A stretch of DNA of 32,193 bases, taken from the NCBI GenBank assembly GCA_004554555.1, contig SFLN01000007.1, positions 1-32,193 on the forward strand, written 5' to 3'. A program made the translations under genes and the position numbers. Positions 14,894 to 23,615 of the stretch are shown in pieces. The notes beneath the pieces are model-generated. The model searched no databases. It was not told the origin of the DNA and was given only the letters and a program-made list of their open reading frames with translations. Numbering within the stretch: position 1 is the first letter of the stretch; every line of letters begins with the position of its first letter. Origin of the DNA: [Eubacterium] saphenum (GTDB taxonomy: Bacteria; Bacillota; Clostridia; Oscillospirales; Ruminococcaceae).

Positions 14894-17155
14894 CTACCTC
14901 GCCATCGCTACCGCCACCACGCTTATATCGTCCCTCGCGCCGTTCTCCGCCGCCCTCGCCGCTTTCGCAATCCTCTCCGACAACTCCTTCGGCTCAGCTT
15001 CCCTCGACAACTCCCTCGACAACCACTGCTCGTCAATCGCCGCGCCGTCCGTTGCCATAATTATCACATCTCCCGCGCTCACCTTAAACCTCTGCGCCGG
15101 CACCGACATTCTCCCGCCGCTCCCCGCAGGCGGTGACGACAGCGCCGCCCGTATCAGCTTGTTCGACGATTTAATGTACGTCGTCGCCGCGCCCGCTTTA
15201 TACACCGCGCACTCTCCGCTTTCCAGATTGATTTTGCAGATATCCATCGTCGCAAAACTCTCGTCCGCGCTCTTCACCAGCAGCGTCGTGTTTACCGTTT
15301 CAAGCGCCGATGGCAGCGGAATCCCCGCTTTAATCAGCTTCGACAGCACCGAGCACGCAATCGCCGAATCAACTCTCGCGCGGCTTCCCGTGCCCATTCC
15401 GTCCGAAAGCACCACATAAAGCGCGCCATCCGCGTCCGTGAAGCTCTCGCAGCAATCCCCGCAAACCTTGTTCTGACCTTGCGGGAGCTGATACGTTCCG
15501 ATTTTCGCGGAAAGCGGCTGAACCTCGCTTGCCGTTATCCGATACCGCCCGCCGCTGCCCGAAATTTCGGGATTTTCAAACTCCCTGCCAAGCGCTTTCC
15601 CGAGCACCGTTCCCAGATAATCTCGTTCAACCTTAGGCTCTGTCGCGCCGTAAGCCTCGATGTGAATTTTCCCGCGCCTGCCCTTTGTGACAAACGCCTG
15701 CGGGAACTCAACCCCGTTCTCCGAAAGCACCTTTTCTACGCGTTTCTCGGCGGTACGGTTTTTCCCAAACGCCCTTGCTTCAAGCCCCGAGCGGCTGATT
15801 TCACGGAGAATTTCCTGCGTTGCCGAAAGCCTGTCCGTGTAAATTCTCCGCAGCTCACGAATTCGCCTTTCGTCAGACATTGCCGAGATGTATCGGGAAT
15901 ACTCAGCGGTTATCGTTTTTGCAACGCCCGCGGGGTTTATGCACTCCTCGGCACACTCCGGCGAGAGTGAAAACTCGGTTAGCTCGAAGCCCGTGCGAAG
16001 CTGCATTACAAGCCGCGAGAACTCCTTGTGAAACAGCTCGTATTTTCTCCCCCAGCACACCATACTTTTCGGACACGAGCGGCAAACCTTGTCGGCGGCG
16101 CGGTCGCTTATGCCCTCGATATTAAAGCTGTACTTCTTGTCGAGCGCTTCCGCTGCCGCTGTTATCCCCGCGCCGACTCCCTCCAGCGCGTCCGCTGCGA
16201 AATTCAGACGTTCCCTTATTATAAGAGAAACCTCGCCGTCCGAAAAGTCGTTTTCGGCGGGCTTTGCTTTATCAAGCGGCAGCACGATGTAAATCAGCGC
16301 AGCAGCTGCGGTTTCCGCGAAAATTCGCCAAGAACCCTCGTCGTTGTGGGAAACAAGCGTTCCCGCTGCCATAAGAAACACAAAACCGATTGCGCGGGTG
16401 AATTTTCCGTGCCTTGAGAACGCGCAGCCTGCTGCCGCAGCAAACGCCATACAAGCTCCCGCAGCGCCCATCTCGGGATTTGCCGCGCAAAGTCCGAACA
16501 CCGCGGGCAGCCCTATCGCCGCTCCCCACACAAGCCCTTTTTGTTCAATAACGCAAAGAAGCGCCGCACCCATCAGCAGCCGTCCGATATTGATATATGT
16601 ATAGTCAAGCTGCCCGAGTGAGAAGAACACCAGCGCCGATATCACCCCGACAAGCGCGCGGTCCCGTGAGTCGGAAAGCGTTATCCCGCGCTCCGTAACC
16701 GAGGTTTCGAGAAGGCTCACGCACAACGCAAACGCTCCCGCCGTGAGCGATGAAATCACCAAAACAAGCAGCTCGGACGTGCTTTGGGTTTCGGCAATCC
16801 GTGAGAAAAAGCAGGCAATTCCCGCCGAGAAAAACGATAAAGCCGCGCGGATTTTCGGCTTTCCGAAGTCGGGAATTATCTTCGCGGCAATCGCTATTAC
16901 AAGCGCCGCAAGTCCCACAAACGCCGCAGGAAAGCCGTGCAGGAGCGCGCCCGCTGATGCCCCGAAAAGCACGCTCACCGCGCGTTTTCGCGAAAGTCCC
17001 GCGACAAGCGCAAACGCCCCCGGCGCCGTGGACAGAGCCGATGAGCCAAGCTCCATCAGCACTCCCGCCGCTGCCCAAATCAAGTCCCTCCTCACAAATT
17101 CCCGCCAGCGATTTGCCGACGTTTGCCGATTAAATTCGGCTGCCTTTTCGGTCAT
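14894..17155 (-). CDS. spoIIE: stage II sporulation protein E (PP2C-type serine phosphatase)
   Basis: The 753-aa protein dephosphorylates the anti-anti-sigma factor SpoIIAA and so activates sigma-F in the forespore; in Bacillus it also binds FtsZ at the polar septum. The N-terminal 300 or so residues are a run of hydrophobic helices. A linker follows (with the Cys-rich CRSCPKSMVCWG segment), then a C-terminal PP2C/SpoIIE domain with metal motifs LSDGMGTGS (near 585), MATDGA and RDDIS. The size is close to the 827-aa Bacillus protein. I prefer the ATG at 17155, which leaves eight bases after the GGGGG ribosome site; the ATG at 17161 would be too close. It indicates that the organism can form spores. 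Confidence 0.96.
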   Translation of the reverse strand: MTEKAAEFNRQTSANRWREFVRRDLIWAAAGVLMELGSSALSTAPGAFALVAGLSRKRAVSVLFGASAGALLHGFPAAFVGLAALVIAIAAKIIPDFGKPKIRAALSFFSAGIACFFSRIAETQSTSELLVLVISSLTAGAFALCVSLLETSVTERGITLSDSRDRALVGVISALVFFSLGQLDYTYINIGRLLMGAALLCVIEQKGLVWGAAIGLPAVFGLCAANPEMGAAGACMAFAAAAGCAFSRHGKFTRAIGFVFLMAAGTLVSHNDEGSWRIFAETAAAALIYIVLPLDKAKPAENDFSDGEVSLIIRERLNFAADALEGVGAGITAAAEALDKKYSFNIEGISDRAADKVCRSCPKSMVCWGRKYELFHKEFSRLVMQLRTGFELTEFSLSPECAEECINPAGVAKTITAEYSRYISAMSDERRIRELRRIYTDRLSATQEILREISRSGLEARAFGKNRTAEKRVEKVLSENGVEFPQAFVTKGRRGKIHIEAYGATEPKVERDYLGTVLGKALGREFENPEISGSGGRYRITASEVQPLSAKIGTYQLPQGQNKVCGDCCESFTDADGALYVVLSDGMGTGSRARVDSAIACSVLSKLIKAGIPLPSALETVNTTLLVKSADESFATMDICKINLESGECAVYKAGAATTYIKSSNKLIRAALSSPPAGSGGRMSVPAQRFKVSAGDVIIMATDGAAIDEQWLSRELSREAEPKELSERIAKAARAAENGARDDISVVAVAMAR

Positions 17156-17545
17156 TTTCATTACCCCCTGTTTTTAGATATCACCGCGCGGTTGTTGTCG
17201 TGAAGCTGCGTTAAATTATTGCAGAGCGTTCGCATTTTTGCGGCTTATCGGGCGCCGCTTAGGTGAACGCTGCCCGCTTCTCGCAAGCAAGAACGAGTGT
17301 ACGGTGATGTCTGTTTTCCCCAAATTTTTCCGCAAAACATCGAGCATTTTTCCCGAGTTTCGCTTTCCTTTTTCTATTAAATAGTATCACAACAGCGGCG
17401 AGAAAACCGTCGTAAGCGGTTGGAAAATTATGGGAATTTATGATTATTTCAGGGGATTTCTCAGATATGTTTGACAAATCGGCATATTTGTGTTACAATA
17501 TAAAAGAATAAACTTGGATTTTTTCCGAATGGGAGGAATATTTTT
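17156..17545. other. divergent intergenic region, spoIIE / TPR-like gene
   Basis: This 390-bp spacer has no gene. It holds the plus-strand promoter at 17471-17499. On the minus strand TGATACTAT (hexamer 17381-17386) is a weak extended -10 candidate for spoIIE, with a long leader. I did not find a clear Spo0A box. Confidence 0.5.
17471..17499 (+). promoter_or_regulatory. strong sigma-A promoter
   Basis: A consensus -35 TTGACA (17471-17476) and a -10 TACAAT (17494-17499) with a TGT extension are 17 bp apart. It drives the small TPR-like gene and probably dCMP deaminase and rsmA after it. Confidence 0.85.
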
Positions 17546-17827
17546 ATGAACGTGAATTTTGAAATGGCTCTTCAGTATATCAATCTCGGCTCTTATGAAA
17601 AGGCTGAAAAAGAGCTTAAAACCGCGATTGACGGCGAAATCGAAAAGCAAAATCTCTCGATTGCCACCGAATACCGCTGCGTGCTCGGAGAGCTTTTGGC
17701 AAATCTTGGCAGAAAAAAGGACTCCGACGAGCAGTTTAAACAGGTTGTCGAGTATTGCAAGAAAACCGGCGAACTGAAAAAGCAGCTTGAAATTGCCGAG
17801 AGTTTTCTGAAAAAGGGCAAGAAATAA
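17546..17827 (+). CDS. small TPR-like protein
   Basis: This 93-aa protein is all-helical with two to three tetratricopeptide-like repeats (MALQYINLGSYEKAEKELKTAI; YRCVLGELLANLGRKKDSDEQFKQVVEYC; LEIAESFLKKGKK). TPR repeats mediate protein-protein contacts; the partner is unknown. The ATG follows TGGGAGGAAT, a strong ribosome site, and the gene has a near-consensus promoter, so it should be well expressed. The dCMP deaminase gene starts 46 bp downstream. Confidence 0.8.
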   Translation: MNVNFEMALQYINLGSYEKAEKELKTAIDGEIEKQNLSIATEYRCVLGELLANLGRKKDSDEQFKQVVEYCKKTGELKKQLEIAESFLKKGKK

Positions 17828-17873
17828 TCGCGGCTTGACAAGGCTTTTGCGGCACTTTGAGAAAGGATTGACT

Positions 17874-18365
17874 ATGGAAAATCGCGTTGACAAAATCAAC
17901 TATTACCTCGATATCGCGCAGACTGTTGCCGAACGCGGAACCTGCCTGCGGAGAAACTTCGGCGCAATTATCGTCAAAAACGACAGCATCATCACGACCG
18001 GCTACAACGGCGCTCCTCGCGGCAGAAAAAACTGCTCCGACCTCGCAAGCTGCACGCGCGAGCGGCTCAATATCCCGCACGGACAGCGCTATGAGCTTTG
18101 CCGCTCGGTTCACGCCGAGGCAAACTGCATAATCTCCGCGCCCCGAACCGATATGCTCGGCGCAACGCTTTACCTCGCGTGCCTTGACGCGCAGACCGGC
18201 GAACTTTTCGGCGATGTCGAGCCTTGTTCAATGTGCAAAAGGCTGATTATCAACGCGGGAATTGATAAGGTTATCGTCCGCACCTCGCCTAATTCTCACA
18301 AGGAATTTTCCGTGAGCAGCTGGGTTTACAACGACGACAGCCTTGAAGGAACGGACGGTTATTGA
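17874..18365 (+). CDS. deoxycytidylate (dCMP) deaminase family protein
   Basis: This 163-aa zinc enzyme of the cytidine/deoxycytidylate deaminase superfamily converts dCMP to dUMP, feeding thymidylate synthesis. The zinc and catalytic residues are HAE (H80, E82) and PCSMC (C118, C121). The stretch GYNGAPRGRKNC and the HG..YELCRSVHAEANC segment match ComEB-type dCMP deaminases. The start is the ATG at 17874, after GAAAGGA; an upstream in-frame start would lack a ribosome site. rsmA follows 4 bp after the stop. Confidence 0.93.
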   Translation: MENRVDKINYYLDIAQTVAERGTCLRRNFGAIIVKNDSIITTGYNGAPRGRKNCSDLASCTRERLNIPHGQRYELCRSVHAEANCIISAPRTDMLGATLYLACLDAQTGELFGDVEPCSMCKRLIINAGIDKVIVRTSPNSHKEFSVSSWVYNDDSLEGTDGY

Positions 18366-18369
18366 GCTG

Positions 18370-19218
18370 ATGGAACTTACCGATATTGGCGTTATCAGGG
18401 ATTTGTTTTCGCGGCACGGCTTTTCGTTCTCGAAAACGCTCGGGCAGAATTTCCTTATAAATCCAACCGTTTGCCCGAAAATTGCCGAGCTGGGCGGCTG
18501 CGGGGAAGGCGTCTGCGCAATCGAAATCGGCACGGGCGTCGGCGTTCTCACAAAGGAGCTTGCAAAGCGCTGTGACAAGGTTGTCGCGGTGGAGCTGGAC
18601 GAGCGGCTGAAGCCTGTTCTCGAGGAAACGCTCGCGGAGTTTGACAACGTGGAAGTGATTTTCGCGGACGTTATGCAGACCGATTTGCACAAGATTATCG
18701 AGGAAAAATTCGGCGGGAAAGAAACCGTAGTCTGCGCGAATTTGCCGTATTATATAACCTCGCCCGTGATTATGAAAATTCTCGAGGAGCGGCTTCCGAT
18801 AAAGGCGCTCACGGTTATGGTGCAGAAAGAGGCAGCCGACCGAATTTGTGCAAAACCCGCGACAAGAGAGTGCGGGGCGATTTCGTACGCGGTGAGCTGG
18901 TACAGCAGCCCGAAAATCCTCTTCCGCGTCAACCGAGGCAGCTTTATGCCCTCGCCGAATGTTGACAGCGCGGTTATTCGCCTTGACGTGAAGCCCGAGC
19001 GCGCTCTCCCCGGTGACGAGGAGAATCGTATGTTCAAGATAATCAAGGCGGGCTTTTCTCAGCGCAGAAAACAGCTCGCAAACCCGCTTTCGGGCGCTTT
19101 CGGTCTTGACAAGAAAACGCTCTGCGATATCTTCGAGCAGCTCAAAATCAAGCAGACCGCGCGTGCCGAAGAGCTTACTCTCGATAATTACAAGGAGCTT
19201 GCAAAGCTGCTCAAATAA
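18370..19218 (+). CDS. rsmA: 16S rRNA (adenine1518/1519-N6)-dimethyltransferase
   Basis: This 282-aa SAM-dependent enzyme (KsgA) dimethylates two adjacent adenines near the 3' end of 16S rRNA in a late step of small-subunit assembly. Motifs seen: LGQNFLI (24-30), SAM-binding EIGTGVG (52-58), acidic AVELDE, and catalytic NLPYYI (124-129), followed by FMPSPNVDSAVIRL. The start is taken as the ATG at 18370, 4 bp after the preceding stop. A TTG at 18343 is possible but gives an overlap and has no better ribosome site. In Bacillus this gene sits near metS-tatD; here it is about 14 kb away with dCMP deaminase. Confidence 0.95.
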   Translation: MELTDIGVIRDLFSRHGFSFSKTLGQNFLINPTVCPKIAELGGCGEGVCAIEIGTGVGVLTKELAKRCDKVVAVELDERLKPVLEETLAEFDNVEVIFADVMQTDLHKIIEEKFGGKETVVCANLPYYITSPVIMKILEERLPIKALTVMVQKEAADRICAKPATRECGAISYAVSWYSSPKILFRVNRGSFMPSPNVDSAVIRLDVKPERALPGDEENRMFKIIKAGFSQRRKQLANPLSGAFGLDKKTLCDIFEQLKIKQTARAEELTLDNYKELAKLLK

Positions 19219-19262
19219 AAAAGGCGGCGATTAACTCGCTTGCCTTGATTTTCGACAAATAA

Positions 19263-19286
19263 AAAGGCTGTCCGAGGACAGCCTTT
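19263..19286. terminator. bidirectional intrinsic terminator
   Basis: A perfect 10-bp stem (19263-19272 with 19277-19286) with the tetraloop CGAG is followed by TTGTTGTATTT. A-rich sequence on the other side lets it serve the convergent BMP gene as well. Confidence 0.85.
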
Positions 19287-19293
19287 GTTGTAT

Positions 19294-20457
19294 TTAACTC
19301 TTGATTTCAAACGTGTTCGGTTTACTCTCCTGCGGCTTGCGGAAATTCCCGACAGCCTGCACTCCGAGAACGTACCAGTCCATTGAATAAATCTGCGCTT
19401 CGGTCATCGTGTCCGTCTGCATATAGCGCACGTTTCCGAGCGTGTCTTTTATCTCGCCGCTGAATATGTACGCTTTTCCCGACGTGAGCAGCGGCACAAT
19501 CTCATCGATAATGTCCTGCGTTCTCTTGTCCGCGCACGACTGCGCCTGCGAGATATTTATAATGCCGTTCGACATCGAGCCTTTGTAAACATCGGGTTCC
19601 CAGGTGTCCATTTTCAGCTGCTTGAACTGCGACACAAACAAGCTGTCCCGCTTCGCGTAGTAATACATCAGCATATTTTTGTACTTGTCCTCGGAACCGG
19701 TGTAATCGAGGTTTCCGATGAATTTCACGCCCTTTTGCTCGCAGTAATCCGCGGCGTACGGCGACTCGGTGTAGGTGATTATCACGTCGCAGCCCTCGGC
19801 AAGCAGCGCGTCAACCGCCTGCTTAATCTCGTTGTCCTCGGTTGCGCCCGCAACGCAAAGCGTGCCGTTCGCGAAAACCATTCTCACGCCCAGCGCAGCC
19901 GCGTTTGTTGTTGCGTAGGTGTAGAGCAGCTCGGGGTCCGCGACAAGTCCGACCTTCTGCGTTTTGGAGTTATAAGCCGCGGCAATTCCCGCAACATAAG
20001 CGCCCTGATAAGCCGTTTCCGTGTAGCTGAAAACATTTGCCGTTCCAATCGAGGTTGCGCCGTAATTTATGAATTTCACATTCATATATCTGCCGGAGAT
20101 TGAACTCAGCACGTTCGTGAACGTCGGGCTGCACGAAACTATCTCGGTGCAGCCGTCGGAAACAAGCGCCTTCACCGCGCTCTCAAAGTCCTGCACCGAA
20201 ACGTCCTCAATGTACACGGTTTCAACGTCGCAGCGTCTTGCGGCTTTCTGGCGCTGGTGGTTGAACTGACCGGTAACTCCGCCGTCGTCGGCTTTGTCGT
20301 GGAAAATGTACCCGACCTTAACGGGAATTGTTTCCTCTTCAACGCTGCTGCTGTCGGACGAGGACTCGCTTGACGTTTCGCCGCTGCACCCCGTCAGCCC
20401 TATCGTAACGCACAAGGCAAGCGCCGCCGCTATGCCTTTGAGCAATTTTGATATCAT
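19294..20457 (-). CDS. BMP-family ABC transporter substrate-binding lipoprotein
   Basis: The 387-aa protein has a type II signal peptide with lipobox LTGC (lipidated Cys24), then a Ser/Glu-rich linker to about residue 42. The periplasmic-binding-type domain starts at VKVGYIFHDKADDGGVTGQFN and includes FSYTETAYQGAYVAGIAAAY, characteristic of the basic-membrane-protein (PnrA/Med) family that binds purine nucleosides or related ligands. It would be anchored on the outer face of the cytoplasmic membrane. No permease or ATPase gene is beside it, so it is either an orphan binding protein or uses a transporter encoded elsewhere. The ATG follows AGGAGGT. Confidence 0.9.
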   Translation of the reverse strand: MISKLLKGIAAALALCVTIGLTGCSGETSSESSSDSSSVEEETIPVKVGYIFHDKADDGGVTGQFNHQRQKAARRCDVETVYIEDVSVQDFESAVKALVSDGCTEIVSCSPTFTNVLSSISGRYMNVKFINYGATSIGTANVFSYTETAYQGAYVAGIAAAYNSKTQKVGLVADPELLYTYATTNAAALGVRMVFANGTLCVAGATEDNEIKQAVDALLAEGCDVIITYTESPYAADYCEQKGVKFIGNLDYTGSEDKYKNMLMYYYAKRDSLFVSQFKQLKMDTWEPDVYKGSMSNGIINISQAQSCADKRTQDIIDEIVPLLTSGKAYIFSGEIKDTLGNVRYMQTDTMTEAQIYSMDWYVLGVQAVGNFRKPQESKPNTFEIKS

Positions 20458-20535
20458 CTATATAACCTCCTGTTGTATAAGCAGTTGATATTACCGATTG
20501 TAATAATAAAAGACAATTTTTTCATCTTCTTGAAC

Positions 20536-20624
20536 CATTATAACATATTTTCAAAAAAAAATCATTACTTTTTTTAAATATTTATAAGTTTATCTTTATT
20601 TTTTTGAAAAAATGTGTTATAATG
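20536..20624. promoter_or_regulatory. pair of mirrored extended -10 promoters
   Basis: Minus strand: TGTTATAAT with the hexamer at 20537-20542, for the BMP gene. Plus strand: TGTTATAAT with the hexamer at 20618-20623, for the foldase gene. Both are preceded by a T-run and GAAAA, so 20536-20561 and 20599-20624 form an imperfect inverted repeat differing by a 2-nt gap. Neither has a good -35. Confidence 0.6.
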
Positions 20625-20665
20625 AAGTGAATATAACTTTTAACCCCCAGCGAAAGGAAATCTTT

Positions 20666-21919
20666 ATGAAATTTACCAAATTATTCCGTGCAGCCGCCGC
20701 GCTCGTTTTATCGGCAACTCTTTGCGGCTGCTCCATAAAATTCGGCACAAACACAAAACCCGACAACAACCACTACGTTGCAAAGCCCTCCGACAGCGCT
20801 CTTGTGGACAAGCTCGGCGTGACCTACGCGGAATTTATGAACGATTATACCTATTATCTCAATGCAATGGGCATAAAGGACGATACCGCGGAAAGTGTGG
20901 CTCAAACCTGCAAGAGCCGCCGCGAGGCAATCATCGAGAGCCTTATTCTCGAAAAGGTCTGCCGGCTCAAGGCTGAGGAATACGGCGTGACCGAGCTTAC
21001 CGAGAAAGAGGAAGAGCAGGTCAAGACTGCGGCGGAGAACATTATAAATGAGAGAATTGAGTATTATGCCGAAAACGCAAACTACGGAAATGTTGACGCG
21101 TCCACGCTCACCGATGAGGAAAAGCTAAAGCGCGGCGGCGAGGAGCTGGACAAGGCGCTGGCGGAGTTTGGCTTTACCCGCGACGAATACTATGAGAAGC
21201 AGAAAAGATATATGTACGGCTTTAAGGTGATGAAGGCTCTCGGCGAGGAGCTTGGGCGCACCGCGTCGGAAGAAATCTTCGATGAATACGCGAAAATCGG
21301 CAAGGAAACCTATGAGAGCAGCGTTTCCGATTATGAGCAAAGCAGTCTGTCACAGTATTATATACCCGAAGGCTCGCGCTATATCAAGCACATTCTGCTT
21401 GGGTTTGAAAATGACGATGTGACGTCAATCCGGACAATGCGTTCATCGGGCGACGATGAGGGCGCAGACAAGCTCCGTCAGGAAAAAGCCGAAGCGCTTG
21501 CCGATAAGGTGAACGAGGTTATCGGAAAGCTTGACGCGGGCGAGGACTGGGATACCGTTTCCAACGCTTACACCTCCGATACAACGGGCAACACCTATTA
21601 TCCCGACGGTTATCTTCTCATTCCCAGCGGCACAACCTTTATGGAGGAGTTCCAGGCGGCTGCGTTTGTACCCGAGAAAATCGGCGACAGAACCACCTGC
21701 GTTACTGATTACGGCGTGCATATTATGCTGTACTCCGATGACGCGAAGATTTCCGAGAGCGACAGGGAATTGGTTATCGAAAGCATTTATGCCGCTCAGA
21801 TGCAGCAGGAATTTGCCAACAAAACCGCCGAGTGGATAAAAGAATACGGCTTCTACGACAATATGGATTATGACATTCTCAAAATTGACAAGCCCGAAGA
21901 TGAACAGACCTCTGAATAA
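20666..21919 (+). CDS. PrsA-like peptidyl-prolyl isomerase lipoprotein
   Basis: This 417-aa protein has a lipoprotein signal with LCGC (lipidated Cys22). It then has a SurA/PrsA-like helical N-domain (about 45-235) and a parvulin/rotamase domain at about 239-357 (YIKHILLGFEND, AEALADKVNEVIGKLDAGEDWD, GYLLIPSGTTFMEEFQAAAF, TDYGVHIML). Such proteins help fold exported proteins outside the membrane. The start is the ATG at 20666 after GAAAGGAAA; an in-frame ATG at 20612 would overlap the -10 element. The acidic C-terminal tail is short. It begins divergently from the BMP lipoprotein and is followed 30 bp later by a decarboxylase-fold enzyme. Confidence 0.9.
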   Translation: MKFTKLFRAAAALVLSATLCGCSIKFGTNTKPDNNHYVAKPSDSALVDKLGVTYAEFMNDYTYYLNAMGIKDDTAESVAQTCKSRREAIIESLILEKVCRLKAEEYGVTELTEKEEEQVKTAAENIINERIEYYAENANYGNVDASTLTDEEKLKRGGEELDKALAEFGFTRDEYYEKQKRYMYGFKVMKALGEELGRTASEEIFDEYAKIGKETYESSVSDYEQSSLSQYYIPEGSRYIKHILLGFENDDVTSIRTMRSSGDDEGADKLRQEKAEALADKVNEVIGKLDAGEDWDTVSNAYTSDTTGNTYYPDGYLLIPSGTTFMEEFQAAAFVPEKIGDRTTCVTDYGVHIMLYSDDAKISESDRELVIESIYAAQMQQEFANKTAEWIKEYGFYDNMDYDILKIDKPEDEQTSE

Positions 21920-21949
21920 TTTGACTTTCAAAGAGAACGGAGTTTGACG

Positions 21950-23236
21950 ATGAACACACCGATTTGTAATTTCCTCGAAAAGTACACTGCCGAAAACCGT
22001 TTGAGGCTTCACATGCCGGGGCATAACGGCGAGGTTCCGCACGACATAACCGAGATTTTCGGTGCGGACGAGCTGTACTCCTCCGATGTTTCGGGCGGTA
22101 TTATCGGCACCAGCGAGGATATCGCCGCGCGGCTTTTCGGCGCGAAAAAGACCTGCTATTCCTGCGGCGGAAGCACCCTCGCAATCCAAACCGCGCTTGC
22201 TCTTCTCAAGGCAAAGGGCTGTCGGAGAATTGCCGCGTCGCGCTATTCGCACCGTTCGCTTGTTTCGGCAGCAGCGCTGCTTCGGCTGGACATAAAGTGG
22301 ATTTACCCGAACGAGTACCTCAGCGCGGACGTTACCTACAATGCCGAAACTCTCTCGGGCGTGGACGCAGTTTTTATCACGAATATCGACTATTACGGCG
22401 GCACCTGGAAATTTGTTAAGCCGAATATACCCGTGCTCATCGACAACGCTCACGGTTCTTATCTCAGATTTGTGGATAAGCGAAAGTTCGGCACGGAGTA
22501 TGTTCACCCGCTGGAGCTTGGATATCCGATGATGGTTGCGGAGTCTGCCCACAAGACGCTTCCCGTTCTCACGGGCGGCGCGTACTTACATTTTGCCGAC
22601 GGTGCCGATGGAACGCGCGCTAAGGAAATGATGGCGATGTTTGGCTCGTCGAGCCCGTCTTATCTTATTCTCGAGAGCCTCGACAGGTTCAACGGCACAA
22701 TTTCCGACAACAACCAGCTTATCAACAACGCCTGCGAAGCGGTTCTTGAACTCAAGGAGCGCCTCACGCGTTCCGGAATTCCTCTCAAAAAGAGCGACCC
22801 GCTGCGCATTACGATAAACGCGCGCGAGTGCGGTCTGAGCGGCTTTGACTACGCGAGAGGACTTCGCGCAAACGGCGTTGAATGTGAATATGCCGATGAA
22901 AACTACGTTGTGATGATGTTCTCTGCGCTCACCACCGTTGAGGACTGCGAGCGTGCGGAAATGGGTGCGCTGTTCGTTACAATGAGCGCTCCGAAGCCGC
23001 TTGTGAAATATCCCGTCATCAAGCCTAAGGTTGAGCTGCCGGTCTATGAGGCGATGTTCAAGCCGCAGAAAATCGTTCCCATCGAAAACGCAAGCGGCGA
23101 GGTCTGCGCGGGACTGAAATGCCCTTGCCCGCCCGGAGTTCCGCTTGTTATGCCGGGCGAGGTTATCGACAGCTCCGTCATCGACGCCCTCAAAATCTAC
23201 GGTGTGAAAACCGTTCCCGTCATAGCGAAAAGTTAG
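21950..23236 (+). CDS. Orn/Lys/Arg decarboxylase-type PLP enzyme (short form)
   Basis: This 428-aa fold-type-I PLP enzyme belongs to the Orn/Lys/Arg decarboxylase group. Family features: RLHMPGHNG at the N-terminus, a glycine-rich cofactor site (CGGSTLAIQ), DNAHG (165-169), and the Schiff-base lysine in ESAHKTLPVLTGGA (K202). At 428 aa it is shorter than typical SpeA/YaaO proteins (about 480), with a reduced C-terminal domain. The substrate could be arginine, lysine or ornithine and cannot be assigned. The ATG at 21950 follows AACGGAG. The gene is probably co-transcribed with the foldase and ends at a structured non-coding region. Confidence 0.88.
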   Translation: MNTPICNFLEKYTAENRLRLHMPGHNGEVPHDITEIFGADELYSSDVSGGIIGTSEDIAARLFGAKKTCYSCGGSTLAIQTALALLKAKGCRRIAASRYSHRSLVSAAALLRLDIKWIYPNEYLSADVTYNAETLSGVDAVFITNIDYYGGTWKFVKPNIPVLIDNAHGSYLRFVDKRKFGTEYVHPLELGYPMMVAESAHKTLPVLTGGAYLHFADGADGTRAKEMMAMFGSSSPSYLILESLDRFNGTISDNNQLINNACEAVLELKERLTRSGIPLKKSDPLRITINARECGLSGFDYARGLRANGVECEYADENYVVMMFSALTTVEDCERAEMGALFVTMSAPKPLVKYPVIKPKVELPVYEAMFKPQKIVPIENASGEVCAGLKCPCPPGVPLVMPGEVIDSSVIDALKIYGVKTVPVIAKS

Positions 23237-23309
23237 TCGTTGACCTGAATTTGTTCCTCTTACCGCAAATGCTTTGTTCTCGAGCTTGCTTTGTGCATGC
23301 AGCCGGCAA

Positions 23310-23389
23310 GGCGTTGCGCCCGTTTTTCGCTTCGCGAAAAACCCGCGAGCTTCGCTCGCGGCGCCGCGAAGCGGCGGGGGCGCTCCGCC
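23310..23389. repeat. cloverleaf-shaped inverted-repeat element, copy 1
   Basis: Outer arms 23310-23321 and 23378-23389 pair at 10 of 12 positions. Inside, with no linker bases, are three perfect hairpins: GTTTTTCGC-TTC-GCGAAAAAC (23322-23342), CCGCGAGC-TTC-GCTCGCGG (23343-23361) and CGCCGC-GAA-GCGGCG (23362-23376). One G (23377) precedes the closing arm. The whole element can fold as a four-way junction. Confidence 0.8.
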
Positions 23390-23615
23390 TACCGTGGGGT
23401 TGAATACTTCCGGGAAGAGTCGCCAAAAATGGGCAGATTTGGACAGCTCCCGAAAAATGCCGCAAAAACGTGATTTGGCGCGGCGAAAGGGGCGGGAACG
23501 CGGTCAAGCTGGGTTTAGCGCGGCTCGGGCAAAGGTTTTTTCAAAGTCGCACAAATTTGGCTAAATTTTCGCATACGTTTTCTTTGGAAGCTTGCTTTGT
23601 GCGGTCGGCTGCCTT

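Noticed and set aside
23274..23564. Plus- and minus-strand open frames around the cloverleaf elements
   Set aside because: They cross the inverted repeats, are Arg/Ala/Lys-rich nonsense and lack ribosome sites.
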